DNA of 53,215 bases, from assembly GCF_900187995.1 (NCBI RefSeq), contig NZ_FZNZ01000027.1:1-53215 (forward strand). The letters run 5' to 3'. The notes under the pieces were generated by a model, which saw nothing but the letters and a program-made list of their open reading frames with translations, ran no database searches and was not told the origin of the DNA. Both the position numbers and the translations under genes were made by a program. Below, piece after piece: positions 1-9,323 of the stretch; positions within the stretch are counted from its first letter, which is position 1; each line of letters opens with the position of its first letter. The DNA is from Prevotella jejuni. GTDB lineage: Bacteria; Bacteroidota; Bacteroidia; Bacteroidales; Bacteroidaceae.

Positions 1-328
1 CAAGTTTATATAGGCTATTTAAAGCCCAATAAATCATTTTATATGAAATTAGCAGCATAGCTGCAGTAAATAACGAATTATGTGGTAGACAAGGTAAAGG
101 AAGAATAGAAAAGAGGATGTATCAATTTTGACACACCCTCTTCTGCGTGTCTGTGAGGCTTTCATTCAATTAAAGGGGGAACTTTAGTACGAAGGCTGTA
201 CATTGATTTAATATTATATACCATTCGTCGATTTATCATGCTTTTATCGGCTAAGAACGCCATAGATATCCTTGTATTCGTAAAATCTATGGCAATGGCT
301 TCATAGTACTAAACGCATACTTAGTCTA
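1..328. other. Intergenic flank without a recognisable gene
   Basis: No coding region is supported here. Two hairpins can be seen. One at about 111-143 pairs AAGAGG...TCAA with TTGA...CCTCTT. The other pairs GCCATAGAT (259-267) with ATCTATGGC (285-293), just beyond the stop of the minus-strand transporter gene. Neither has a clear T-run on the appropriate strand, so calling either a terminator is only a guess. Confidence 0.4.
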
Positions 329-1240
329 CTAACTCTTATTGATAATGTATATTCCACCCGCTGCCAAGACACCCGCTATCATGTATTTGAAATGGAATGT
401 TTCGCCGAGACACAGACAAGAGGTGATGGCGCCGACAATAGGGATGAGTGAGTTGTAGATAGCTACCTTACCAACAGGATTGCAGGTGAGCAGTTTGTTG
501 TAGAGTGTGAAACCTAATGTACTGATAGTGATGAGCAAGAGTAGGTAGATTATACCTAATGGAGTGTTTTGTGGAAGGTCGCCGCCTAAAAGCAAACCAG
601 GGATAATCAGCAATGCACCCCCTATCGCTAAGCTGTATCCAGTACCGACAAAGACATCTACACGCTTGCCTAATCCACGTGTGAGTAGTGATGCTGATGC
701 ACCACAAAGGGCGTTAAGAATAATCATTCCGTCACCCATCCAAGTGAACTGTCCACTCTCTGTTCCACCTAAGTTCAGCGACAAGATACCTGCAAACCCA
801 ACAACACATCCAATGACTTTCTTCACTGTCATGCGGTCGCTCTTGAAGAAGATACATGCGAAGATGACAACGGAAAAGACACTTAACGAATTGAGAATGG
901 CTGCTCTTGAGCCTTCACTATGCGAAAGACCGAAGTAGAAGAAGGCATAATGTAAGGTGGTATTCATCATGCAAAATAGAAGGATATACCACCAGTCCGT
1001 AGGTTTTCTCACTTTGAAATTACGCTTCTTTACGCTTGCAATCGACATTATAATCAGTCCAGAAAGACAGAAACGAATACCTGCAAAGAGCATTTTCGAG
1101 CCTGTCATATCTGCCGTGATGGCAAACTCTGAGTAGCCTAATTTAATCAAGGGATAAGCCCAGCCCCATGCAATCGCAGCTGTGAGCGCAAAGACGGCCA
1201 CCCATAGTGGACGTTGAAATATACTTTTTGTTTGTGTCAT
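329..1240 (-). CDS. DMT-superfamily (EamA) inner-membrane transporter
   Basis: A 303-residue, very hydrophobic protein with about ten predicted membrane segments arranged as two similar halves. This is the usual size and layout of EamA/RhaT drug-metabolite transporters. The first half begins near residue 14 and contains the family-typical AIAWGWAYPLIKLG stretch; the second starts near residue 165 (MGDGMIILNALCGASASLL) and ends in a short LAAGGIYIINKS tail. The family exports or exchanges small metabolites such as amino acids or sugars; the substrate cannot be read from sequence. The gene stands alone, divergent from the cyclophilin gene. A minus-strand TAnnTTTG element lies at 1468-1475, which would give an unusually long leader containing the 22-bp-period repeat at 1349-1440. 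Confidence 0.85.
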   Translation of the reverse strand: MTQTKSIFQRPLWVAVFALTAAIAWGWAYPLIKLGYSEFAITADMTGSKMLFAGIRFCLSGLIIMSIASVKKRNFKVRKPTDWWYILLFCMMNTTLHYAFFYFGLSHSEGSRAAILNSLSVFSVVIFACIFFKSDRMTVKKVIGCVVGFAGILSLNLGGTESGQFTWMGDGMIILNALCGASASLLTRGLGKRVDVFVGTGYSLAIGGALLIIPGLLLGGDLPQNTPLGIIYLLLLITISTLGFTLYNKLLTCNPVGKVAIYNSLIPIVGAITSCLCLGETFHFKYMIAGVLAAGGIYIINKS

Positions 1241-1348
1241 TTGCTGTTTTTGAAATCTTAGAATGATGTTAATTCGTTGAATTTCAGCCGTAATTACGGA
1301 TGCTCTCTTCCTTTTCTTTACTAATAATAACGCTCCTCTTTTGAATTC

Positions 1349-1440
1349 TTTTCATGACAATAAATATTTATTTACGTGAGAAAAAATATTTATTGTCATG
1401 AAAATAAATTCTTCTTCTCACTTAAATAATTCACAAGAGA
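1349..1440. repeat. 22-bp-period CAYGA repeat that also forms a 21-bp perfect inverted repeat
   Basis: TTTTCATGACAATAAATATT begins the left arm (1349-1369). Its exact reverse complement occupies 1384-1404, with a 14-base loop between them. The same stretch can be read as direct units starting at 1353 (CATGACAATAAATATTT), 1375 (CGTGAGAAAAAATATTT), 1397 (CATGAAAATAAATT) and, weakly, 1419 (CACTTAAATAATT), each exactly 22 bases apart. A second array with the same unit and period lies at 33532-33623. It sits between the divergent transporter and cyclophilin genes. The function is unknown; a protein-binding array or an RNA hairpin in the transporter leader are both possible. Confidence 0.8.
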
Positions 1441-1467
1441 CGTTATCTACGGCTGGCATTCATCGTG

Positions 1468-1475
1468 CAAAGGTA
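1468..1475 (-). promoter_or_regulatory. Putative -7 promoter element toward the EamA transporter
   Basis: CAAAGGTA on the plus strand reads TACCTTTG on the minus strand, a full match to the Bacteroidetes TAnnTTTG element. It is about 230 bases from the start codon, so either the leader is long or the element is fortuitous. No -33 TTG is well placed. Confidence 0.4.
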
Positions 1476-1552
1476 CGTTGTTTACTTGATATATGTGGTC
1501 AATCGAGCGTTTTTTTATTCCTTCTTAATTAGGATATTTGTTCTTAAATGTT

Positions 1553-1560
1553 TATCTTTG
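1553..1560 (+). promoter_or_regulatory. Putative -7 promoter element of the cyclophilin gene
   Basis: TATCTTTG lies 29 bases before the ATG at 1589 and matches TAnnTTTG. No good -33 TTG is seen at the usual 19-21 base spacing. Confidence 0.55.
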
Positions 1561-1588
1561 CGAATAAATTACGCTTTATTTAAGAAAG

Positions 1589-2278
1589 ATGAAGAAGTTA
1601 CTATTATCCTTATTGCTGGCTTTGTTCATTGCAAATGTCCAAGCGCAGTCTATGACAGACACCTTACGTCATGAAGTATTGTTGGAGACCGACAGTGGAA
1701 ACATCCGTATCCAACTTTTTAATGAAACGCCACGTCATCGCGACAACTTCTTGAAGTTGGTGCGTAGTGGAGCTTATAACGGTGTGTTATTCCACCGTGT
1801 TGTGAAAGACTTTATGATACAGACGGGCGACTTAGGGTCTAAGAGCGCCAAGCCAGGACAGGCTTTAGGTGACACACCAGAGACTTACTCGCTCCCAGCA
1901 GAGATTGTTTATCCTAAGTTGTTACATCGTCGTGGGGCCGTCGCAGCGGCACGTGAGGGCGATGATGTCAATCCTAAACGTGAGTCATCTGCCTCACAGT
2001 TCTATATTGTATGGGGTATAAAGTTCTCTGACGGACAGCTTGACTGGGCACAGAAACGCCTTAACGAACATACAGACAGTACGGTGCAGATGACACCAGA
2101 GGTACGAAAGATGTATAAAGAAGTGGGTGGATCACCTCATTTAGACGGACAGTACACAGTCTTCGGACAGGTGTTAGACGGATTGGATGTCGTAGACCGT
2201 ATCCAGCGTCAGCCTGTTGATGCCAACGACCGACCATTGGCTGATGTCCGTATCCGTAAAGCAACCGTACTGAAGTAA
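1589..2278 (+). CDS. Secreted cyclophilin-type peptidyl-prolyl cis-trans isomerase
   Basis: A 229-residue protein with a cleavable signal peptide (residues 1-19, ending VQA|QS) followed by a single cyclophilin domain. It would isomerise X-Pro bonds of envelope or exported proteins in the periplasm. Catalytic-core residues are visible: FHRVVKDFMIQTGD at 68-81, carrying the family Arg (R70), Phe and Gln, and SSASQFYIV, equivalent to the classic GSQFFI strand. An insertion around residues 150-180 (DWAQKRLNEHTDS...) is common in Bacteroidales members. The start is chosen at MKKLLLSLL because it opens the signal peptide just after a TATCTTTG promoter element. The large protease gene follows 54 bases downstream on the same strand, so the two may share a transcript. 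Confidence 0.92.
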   Translation: MKKLLLSLLLALFIANVQAQSMTDTLRHEVLLETDSGNIRIQLFNETPRHRDNFLKLVRSGAYNGVLFHRVVKDFMIQTGDLGSKSAKPGQALGDTPETYSLPAEIVYPKLLHRRGAVAAAREGDDVNPKRESSASQFYIVWGIKFSDGQLDWAQKRLNEHTDSTVQMTPEVRKMYKEVGGSPHLDGQYTVFGQVLDGLDVVDRIQRQPVDANDRPLADVRIRKATVLK

Positions 2279-2332
2279 GGTTGTCTTTATTATAGCTAAT
2301 TGTAAATATAATGTAAAGTTACTAATAAATTT

Positions 2333-4831
2333 ATGTCAATCAACAGAAAAGCAGCAGCCTGTCTGTTAGCCCTTATGCTCGGAAGTGGAGTAGGTGTGGC
2401 AAGTAACAGGTTTGTCTATCGTGCCGTAAAAGATACTATCACGCAGCACAAAGACACTACTAAACAGGATGTTATGAAAGGGAAAGCAACAGAGAAAGAG
2501 AAGGAGAAACCTTCTGCCTACGACCAACTTGTAAAGAAAAAAGGAAGTGTTCAGCAGGGACTCTTCACCGTCAGACATATTGATGACCAATGGTACTTTG
2601 AGGTTCCAGACTCTGTTATCGGTAGATACTTGCTTGCTGTGACTCGTTTCACAGCTGTTCCACAGAACTTTGGAAAGTTTGCTGGAGAGGCAGTAAACCA
2701 ACAGACGGTTTATTTTGAGCAACGTGACGACAAGACATTGTTGCTTCGTGCATACGTACTTACGCAAGAAGCTGATCCGAAAAGCAGTATTTCGCGTACG
2801 TTGAAGGCATCTACTGCCGACCCGATCGTCGCTTCGTTCAAGGTGATTGGACGTAACAAGGATACAAAGGCACAGTTGATTGATGTCACACCATTGTTTA
2901 TTAAAGACAATGCAGTGCTGAGTGTGTCGTCAGACAACTCTAAGCAGCTGAAGTTAGGAGGGTTAATGGCCGACCGAACGTTCATTGACACGATGAAAGT
3001 CTATCCTATTAATGTGGAGATAGCTACGACCCGCACTTATTCAAGCTCGCCTTCTACTGTACCCGCTTCTTATACGGGTGCGATGACAATCGGACTTAAC
3101 ACCAGTGTTGTCCTGCTTCCAAAAGTACCTATGCGCAAGCGTGTATGGGACAATCGGGTGGGTTACTTCACAAATAGATACACCATCTTCAGTGACGACC
3201 AGACAAAGACAGACCGCGAGCAGTTTATCTCTCGATTCCGTTTGGAGCCTAAAGATAAGAAGGCATACGCAAAGGGTAGACTCTCAGAACCCGTTAAGCC
3301 CATCGTATTCTACATCGATCCAGCAACACCAAAGAAGTGGGTTCCATACTTGATGAAGGGTATTGAGGATTGGAATGTTGCTTTTGAGGCTGCTGGTTTT
3401 AAGCATGCTATACAGGCAAGGGAGTGGCCTGACGACCCAACGATGAGTGTTGACGATGCTCGCTTCAATGTTCTCCGTTATCTTCCGGCTGAGATTGAGA
3501 ACGCATACGGCCCTCGTATCGTTGATCCACGCAGTGGTGAGATTATCGAAAGTCATATTTGTTGGTACCATAACGTGATGAACCTCTTGACAAAGTGGTA
3601 TTTTACGCAGTGCGCTCCATTGGATAAACGAGCACAGACAGCGCACATGGACGACAAACTGATGGGTGAACTAATTCGCTTTGTATCAAGTCATGAGGTT
3701 GGACACACGCTCGGATTGCGTCATAACATGGGTGCAAGCCATGCTACCCCAGTAGAGAAACTACGTGATAAGAAATGGGTTGAGGAACACGGGCACACTG
3801 CCAGCATCATGGACTACGCTCGTTTCAATTACGTTGCACAGCCAGAAGATGGCGTCTCAGAGCGTGGCTTGTTCCCACGTGTGAATGATTACGATAAGTG
3901 GGCAATCCGTTGGGGCTATCAGTATCGGCCAGAGTTCAAAGATGAGATGGACGAGAAGGAGAAGTTAATGACTGAGACTACTGCTATCCTTGCGAAGAAT
4001 CCACGCCTTTGGTTTGGTGGTGAGGGTAAGAATGAAGACCCACGTGCACAGACAGAGGACCTTGGTGATGACAATGTGAAGGCGAGTGACTATGGTATTA
4101 AGAACTTAAAACGTATCATAGCAAAGCTCCCTGAATGGACACGTCAGCCTAACGACCAATACGAAGACCGCATGGAAATGTGGAGAAGTGTTGTTGGACA
4201 GTATGGACGTTACACCAATCACGTACTGAAGAACATAGGTGGTCGCTATATCAACAATATGCCTGGGAAGAAACCTTACGAGGTTGCACCAGCCAAGAAG
4301 GGCCGTGATGCTGTCGATTATATCGGCCGGCAGGTGTTTGAAGCACCGCTTTGGCTCTATCCTTCAGCAATGACAGACATCGCAGGGACCGACCTTGTCG
4401 ACGAAATCAGTACTTATCAAGACCGCATACTAAAGGTGATGATGAACGGAACTATCATGGATAAGATCTATAAGGACCAGCGTGAGGCAGGTGCTTATCA
4501 GTTCAAAGACTATCTGAATGACCTGTTCCATGTCGTTTGGAAGCCACTAAATGGTCTTAATGATATGCAGGTACGTACACGCCGATTGCTTGAGCGCAAC
4601 TATGTAGACCAGTTGAATACACTCTTGAACCCTGTTCCTAAAGATAAGGCAAGTGTTGCTGACCGTGCAAGCAACTCTGATATAATGCTCTACCTTATGC
4701 AGCAATTGGATACTGTTGAGCAGTTCTGTAAGGCGCAAGCAGCACAGAGTGAAGGCATCAACCTCCTTCATTACAACGATTTATTGCGTCAGATTAAGTT
4801 GATTCGTGAGCGTCGTGTGACCGTAAAGTAA
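2333..4831 (+). CDS. Secreted zinc metalloprotease, met-zincin type (DUF5117/DUF4953/DUF5118)
   Basis: An 832-residue exported protein with an N-terminal signal-like hydrophobic segment (residues 8-24), then a charged linker and a large N-terminal domain of the DUF5117 kind. The catalytic region carries the extended zinc motif HEVGHTLGLRH: ligands H454, H458 and H464, with E455 as general base. SIMDYARFNY follows, giving a Met-turn at about M493. This is the metzincin arrangement and fits the Bacteroidetes zinc-dependent metalloprotease family of about 800-850 residues. The C-terminal third (ASDYGIKNLKRI... onward) matches the conserved region after the DUF4953 catalytic part. It presumably degrades peptides at the cell surface or in the periplasm; substrates are unknown. 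A 13-bp terminator hairpin follows at 4893-4929. Confidence 0.9.
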   Translation: MSINRKAAACLLALMLGSGVGVASNRFVYRAVKDTITQHKDTTKQDVMKGKATEKEKEKPSAYDQLVKKKGSVQQGLFTVRHIDDQWYFEVPDSVIGRYLLAVTRFTAVPQNFGKFAGEAVNQQTVYFEQRDDKTLLLRAYVLTQEADPKSSISRTLKASTADPIVASFKVIGRNKDTKAQLIDVTPLFIKDNAVLSVSSDNSKQLKLGGLMADRTFIDTMKVYPINVEIATTRTYSSSPSTVPASYTGAMTIGLNTSVVLLPKVPMRKRVWDNRVGYFTNRYTIFSDDQTKTDREQFISRFRLEPKDKKAYAKGRLSEPVKPIVFYIDPATPKKWVPYLMKGIEDWNVAFEAAGFKHAIQAREWPDDPTMSVDDARFNVLRYLPAEIENAYGPRIVDPRSGEIIESHICWYHNVMNLLTKWYFTQCAPLDKRAQTAHMDDKLMGELIRFVSSHEVGHTLGLRHNMGASHATPVEKLRDKKWVEEHGHTASIMDYARFNYVAQPEDGVSERGLFPRVNDYDKWAIRWGYQYRPEFKDEMDEKEKLMTETTAILAKNPRLWFGGEGKNEDPRAQTEDLGDDNVKASDYGIKNLKRIIAKLPEWTRQPNDQYEDRMEMWRSVVGQYGRYTNHVLKNIGGRYINNMPGKKPYEVAPAKKGRDAVDYIGRQVFEAPLWLYPSAMTDIAGTDLVDEISTYQDRILKVMMNGTIMDKIYKDQREAGAYQFKDYLNDLFHVVWKPLNGLNDMQVRTRRLLERNYVDQLNTLLNPVPKDKASVADRASNSDIMLYLMQQLDTVEQFCKAQAAQSEGINLLHYNDLLRQIKLIRERRVTVK

Positions 4832-4892
4832 TCGTTTTAGTGCCTTTCATGCCATAGACAAGAAGTGTATTCATGGTTTATGGTTATAATAT

Positions 4893-4937
4893 ACGTCCAT
4901 AGTAGAATGATAAACGCTACTATGGACGTTTGCTTTT
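4893..4937 (+). terminator. Rho-independent terminator after the metalloprotease gene
   Basis: ACGTCCATAGTAG (4893-4905) pairs perfectly with CTACTATGGACGT (4917-4929) across an 11-base loop, followed by TTTGCTTTTTAC. It lies about 60 bases after the stop at 4831. Confidence 0.85.
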
Positions 4938-5128
4938 TACTATAAGTTCTACTGATTACCGCCCAACGCCTTATGGCGTGTTTACCATCTACTCTCATCA
5001 AAATAATGAATGTTTGGAGAGGTTACGACCATGAAATAGTATATAAAACAAGGTGAAAACGTAGTCTGTGTGACTCAATCAAATTAAGTGTTCCTACTCA
5101 TTAAGTGGAGAATACCTAATTTAGAGTA

Positions 5129-5159
5129 TTGCTGAATAACAGTATTTTCCATATCTTTG
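5129..5159 (+). promoter_or_regulatory. Bacteroidetes promoter of the TonB receptor gene
   Basis: TTG at 5129-5131, a 20-base spacer, then TATCTTTG at 5152-5159: a complete -33/-7 pair. The receptor ATG follows 43 bases after it. Confidence 0.75.
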
Positions 5160-5202
5160 CACAGTGATTAACAATTAAAGGTATTAATTTCAGGATTTTT
5201 AA

Positions 5203-7980
5203 ATGAAGGTAATAAAGCTCGTAGCTCTATTGTTATTGTTGGTGATAGGGCAAGGTGTCTGGGCTCAAGAGACGTCAAAAACAACAGAAAACCATATTGT
5301 CAGCATCTTTGTTAACGATAAGAACACGAAGGAAAGTGTAATTATGGCTAACTGTTCGCTCGACCCGTTGGGTTCTTTTAATGTGACTGATATAGACGGA
5401 AAAGCACTATTTCAAAAGGTTCCAACGGGAGTGTTCACGCTGAAAGTTAGTTATGTGGGTTATGAGACTTATACAAGTACGCTGAAGGTAGATAAGGACT
5501 TGACTGTTAACGTACAGCTTGTTCCTACCTCCTTAGCCTTAAAGGAGGTCGTCGTGACTGCAAAACAGAACGCATCTGGTGCTTCTACGTCTTCTATCAT
5601 AGGCCGTCAAGCAATCGACCACTTACAGGCCTCGTCCTTAGCCGACGTCATGCAGCTTATTCCAGGTATGCAGATGGGGAATGTGGACATGACTCAGAAG
5701 GCAAATCTACAGCTCCGTACGCTACGTAATAATAACACAAGTGCCTTCGGCTCGAGCATTGTTGTGGATGGTGTTCCTATCTCTAACAATGGCCAAGTGA
5801 CGCAGGGACAGTTCTCCTCCACGGCCTTTACAGGTACTGACCTACGTCAGATAGCTGCCGACAACATAGATAATGTAGAGGTGATACGCGGTATTCCTTC
5901 TGCTGAATACGGTGATCTGACAAGCGGTCTTGTAGTAGTTCACTCTAAGATGGGTGTCACACCGTGGCAGATAAAGGCTAAGGTAAATCCTGCAATGACG
6001 AATGCTTCGTTGACAAAAGGCTTCTCTTTGAACAAAGCAGGTATAATGAATGTAAACTTAGACTACGCTAAGGCGTGGGGTGACCCACGTCAGAAGACAC
6101 GCAGTTATGACCGTTATACCTTCAACCTCGGTTATAGTTACGACCTCAATAAGCATTGGCACACAGAGACAAAACTCCGTTTCTTGTCTTCACAGGACTG
6201 GTCGGGCAATGACCCTGACGCCATTCAAGATGGTACAGAGACCAAGAATAAGACTGTAACAGTTGGTCTGACGCATAACGGACGACTCTCAGTTGATAAG
6301 CTCTTCATGCGTTCTCTCAATTATACCTTAGGTCTTAGCTATGGCGGAACAGACAATGTTCAAACGTCATTCGTACCAGTTAGCACTGGTCTACTTCCTA
6401 TTTTAACTTCAAGAGAGACAGGTTATTTCAACGTACCATGGATGACTCAGTCGTATAAAGCTACTGGAAGAACAGAGAGCAGACCCGGTAATCTGTTTGC
6501 AAAGATTAATGACAGCTTCTATTTCAAAGCTGGTAAGACCCGCCAGAGTTTTAAGGTTGGTGTGGAATACCGCTACGATTGGAACAGTGGAAAGGGTTAT
6601 TATAATGATAATGATTTATTACCATTACAGCCAAACAGCAATGGTCGTCCTCGTGCCTTTAGTGATGTGCCTGGCTTACATCAGCTTGCTACCTACGCAG
6701 AGGATAATTTCTTGTGGAATATCAATAAGGTTAACAGACTCCGAGCGAACTTTGGTCTTCGCTTCACAGCCATGCAGCCCTTCAGTGATGTGGCTACAAC
6801 AGCACTCTCACCACGTCTGAATCTTTCGTTGAGCATTACTCCTTGGCTTGATATCCATGGTGGAATAGGTATGAACTCTAAGACTCCAGGACTTGCTTAT
6901 CTGTATCCTGACACGAAGTATGACGACCGTGTGGCTGCTAACTATTTCCCTCAGAGTGACCCAACGGCGCAGTTGCTGGTCTATCACACGCAGGCTTACA
7001 AGGTAGACTACTCTAAGAACCTAAGGAATGCGACAACCACAAAGGTAGAGTTAGGCGTTGACTTCAAGTTTAAGGGGGGTCGTCGTCTGAGTATTCTTGC
7101 TTATCGTGACCGCACACCGAATGGTTTTGAATCCTTAGGTGAGTTCTTTGTCTATCCTTATAGTATCTTTACGCAGGCGCAGGGACTGAATATAACACCC
7201 GGACAAGCTACCACTATTGATTTTACCAACCCTTATCGTACCTTTAATGGCTATATGACAACGGGTGCTGTTGGTAATACAAACACCTCTATTAATAAGG
7301 GTTTAGAGTTCGACTTTGAGCTTGGCGAGATTCGTCCTTTGCATACATCACTCTTCTTTAGTGGCGCATATTCAGAGACAAAGACATATTCTACAGGGCG
7401 CAATACAGAAGCTGTAAAGGCAGCATTATTGCCAACTTCTTATTCAAGTTACAGTGTTACGCCATTTAGAGTAGTCTATCCTTCAGGACAAGACTACGAG
7501 AACTATCGTCGTTTCCTTAATACCTTGCGTGTCGTAACGAATATCCCAGCACTCAAGATGGTGGCTTCGTTCACAGCTCAGGCAATCTGGTATGATTGGC
7601 ATACGTCCTTTAAAGCAAATAAGAACCCAATCGGCTACTTTGGAGCAGACCTCGTTGAGCATCCTATAACAGCCGACATGATGTCAGGATTCTTGGGTAT
7701 GGATGGTCAGTATTATGCCTCTCGTCCAGCAGGAATAGACGTAGTTGCAATCAATGACCTTACTGTCCGTGTCAGCGACAATAAGCCTTCAAAGTCACCA
7801 ATAGAATGGAACTTGCAAGGAAGACTTACTAAACAGCTAAGTAACTTTGGTGGTCTTTCCCTTTATGTAAACAATATGATTTATTATGAGCCATACCTAA
7901 CAGGCAACAACTCACTCACGTTAAGCCAGCGTAACACGGGTAAGTTCAGTTTTGGTGTAGAGCTTTATGTTAATTTGTAA
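5203..7980 (+). CDS. TonB-dependent outer-membrane receptor (SusC/RagA-like architecture)
   Basis: A 925-residue outer-membrane receptor. In order: a signal peptide (1-21, ending VWAQ), a CarboxypepD-regulatory-like beta-sandwich at about 28-115 (VSIFVNDKNTKESV...VTDIDGKALFQKVPTG), a plug domain at about 120-245 (ALKEVVVTAKQNASG...DNIDNVEVIRGIPSAEYGDLTSGLVVV), and a C-terminal 22-strand-type barrel ending FSFGVELYVNL with the expected aromatic/hydrophobic last strand. No SusD partner is adjacent. Instead the gene is followed after 4 bases by a DUF4876 lipoprotein and then a DUF6850 barrel. Such receptors import substrates too large or rare for porins (metal complexes, glycans, peptides) using TonB energy; the ligand cannot be told from sequence. 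The strong promoter at 5129-5159 probably drives the whole set. Confidence 0.92.
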   Translation: MKVIKLVALLLLLVIGQGVWAQETSKTTENHIVSIFVNDKNTKESVIMANCSLDPLGSFNVTDIDGKALFQKVPTGVFTLKVSYVGYETYTSTLKVDKDLTVNVQLVPTSLALKEVVVTAKQNASGASTSSIIGRQAIDHLQASSLADVMQLIPGMQMGNVDMTQKANLQLRTLRNNNTSAFGSSIVVDGVPISNNGQVTQGQFSSTAFTGTDLRQIAADNIDNVEVIRGIPSAEYGDLTSGLVVVHSKMGVTPWQIKAKVNPAMTNASLTKGFSLNKAGIMNVNLDYAKAWGDPRQKTRSYDRYTFNLGYSYDLNKHWHTETKLRFLSSQDWSGNDPDAIQDGTETKNKTVTVGLTHNGRLSVDKLFMRSLNYTLGLSYGGTDNVQTSFVPVSTGLLPILTSRETGYFNVPWMTQSYKATGRTESRPGNLFAKINDSFYFKAGKTRQSFKVGVEYRYDWNSGKGYYNDNDLLPLQPNSNGRPRAFSDVPGLHQLATYAEDNFLWNINKVNRLRANFGLRFTAMQPFSDVATTALSPRLNLSLSITPWLDIHGGIGMNSKTPGLAYLYPDTKYDDRVAANYFPQSDPTAQLLVYHTQAYKVDYSKNLRNATTTKVELGVDFKFKGGRRLSILAYRDRTPNGFESLGEFFVYPYSIFTQAQGLNITPGQATTIDFTNPYRTFNGYMTTGAVGNTNTSINKGLEFDFELGEIRPLHTSLFFSGAYSETKTYSTGRNTEAVKAALLPTSYSSYSVTPFRVVYPSGQDYENYRRFLNTLRVVTNIPALKMVASFTAQAIWYDWHTSFKANKNPIGYFGADLVEHPITADMMSGFLGMDGQYYASRPAGIDVVAINDLTVRVSDNKPSKSPIEWNLQGRLTKQLSNFGGLSLYVNNMIYYEPYLTGNNSLTLSQRNTGKFSFGVELYVNL

Positions 7981-7984
7981 CGAT

Positions 7985-9193
7985 ATGAAAGCAATAAAGT
8001 ATTTATTTTCAATCCTCGCAATAGCCCTTGTTTGTAGTGCTTGTGTAGACTATTCGGATGCTTCAGAGGCTGTTACTGCTAAGGTTCAACTACAACTCCC
8101 AGACGTTCTTAAGGGGCACATGAGCTTAGAGGGACATACCGTTTCCCTCCAATTGAATGGTGTTACCTATTCAGCACAGACAGACGCTGCAGGCGTGGCA
8201 ACCTTTTCTAATATTGTTCCTGATGTCTATAATATCTCGACTTCATGGGATATAACGTCGTCAGAGTATAATAGGATTACAGGAAGTAGTCAGGTTAATG
8301 ATGGTGCAACAGTATCTGGTAGCCTCAATGCGCAGCTTATCAACGGTTCACAACCCCTGCTTCTCACAACGACACTCTCTGTGAAACGAGACATAGTCAT
8401 CAGTAAGATATATGCTGCTGGGTCTAAGGATAAAAACAATAAACGATATGTTGCAGGTCAGTATATCGAACTTTATAATCAATCTAACGACTCTGTGGAT
8501 GTAGCCGGACTATATATCGGACTGCTTGAGACCGATGTTCCACAGGCTTATACCCTCGATAACCTCAAGACAAACTATGCTGATTCGGTTGTATTGGTCA
8601 AGCAGGTGTTCCGTATTCCTACTGATAAGCATTATATGGTGGCTCCTGGAGGAACCGTACTCTTGGTGAATAGTGCTGTAGACCATAGTCTTAACAGTCC
8701 GATGGAACATAGTCTCTTGAAAGCAGACTTTGAGGCAAAGGACGTGAAAGGGAAGATGTTAAACAACCCAGAGGTACCTGCTTTGCAGAATGTCTTTAAT
8801 ATTTATTCGGGCATTTCATACATGAATATCCTCACAACAGGCCAAGGGGTGGTGATATTCCGCACTTCTGCAGACATCAGTCAACTGAAACTTACCTACA
8901 AGTTTGGCAAGACAAGCGGTACACAGTATGGTCTTCTACCTAAGCGATATATCATTGATGGCGTTGATTTCATTCGTCATAAGGCAACAGGGACGGACGT
9001 TGGCGAGAAGCGTCTTTATGGTGATATTGATGCGGGTTATATAAGTATTAATGCCACAGCAGGTCTGTCGGGTGAGGTCGTCTACCGTAAGGTGACTTCT
9101 ACAACAGCTGCAGGACAAAGCATACTCATGGATACAAACAATAGTTCTAATGATTTTCAAGTGTCAACAACGATAGCACCAAGGACTTTCTAA
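7985..9193 (+). CDS. DUF4876-family lipoprotein partner of the TonB receptor
   Basis: A 402-residue putative lipoprotein. The start is placed at ATG 7985, giving MKAIKYLFSILAIALVCSAC, a lipoprotein signal with Cys20 as acylated residue. An in-frame ATG six codons upstream lies inside the receptor gene and spoils the signal. After the signal comes an Ig-like region (residues 30-110, LQLNGVTYSAQTDAAGVATF). Then comes a domain with the pattern ISKIYAAGS...YVAGQYIELYNQSNDSVDVAGLYIG, which resembles lamin-tail-like folds. I recognise the overall protein as DUF4876, of unknown function. The 4-base gap from the receptor stop indicates co-translation and a shared role, probably as a surface-exposed binding component. 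Confidence 0.8.
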   Translation: MKAIKYLFSILAIALVCSACVDYSDASEAVTAKVQLQLPDVLKGHMSLEGHTVSLQLNGVTYSAQTDAAGVATFSNIVPDVYNISTSWDITSSEYNRITGSSQVNDGATVSGSLNAQLINGSQPLLLTTTLSVKRDIVISKIYAAGSKDKNNKRYVAGQYIELYNQSNDSVDVAGLYIGLLETDVPQAYTLDNLKTNYADSVVLVKQVFRIPTDKHYMVAPGGTVLLVNSAVDHSLNSPMEHSLLKADFEAKDVKGKMLNNPEVPALQNVFNIYSGISYMNILTTGQGVVIFRTSADISQLKLTYKFGKTSGTQYGLLPKRYIIDGVDFIRHKATGTDVGEKRLYGDIDAGYISINATAGLSGEVVYRKVTSTTAAGQSILMDTNNSSNDFQVSTTIAPRTF

Positions 9194-9323
9194 GGTAGTT
9201 TGAATCGTGTCTGAAGGGGTTGAAATGTCGTAAGTTCTTTGCGTATTCAATTCTTTCAGAGACTTTTATCGGTTTTACAAACTATTTTTGTTGCACACAC
9301 ATACATATTAATTATCATCGCTT

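Noticed and set aside
564..938. A 124-codon plus-strand frame inside the EamA transporter gene
   Set aside because: Antisense to a clear ten-helix membrane protein and of Pro/Thr-rich random composition.
1349..1404. The 21-bp inverted repeat considered as a simple terminator
   Set aside because: The stem is AT-rich throughout, lies far from the stop codons of both flanking genes and has no terminal T-run.
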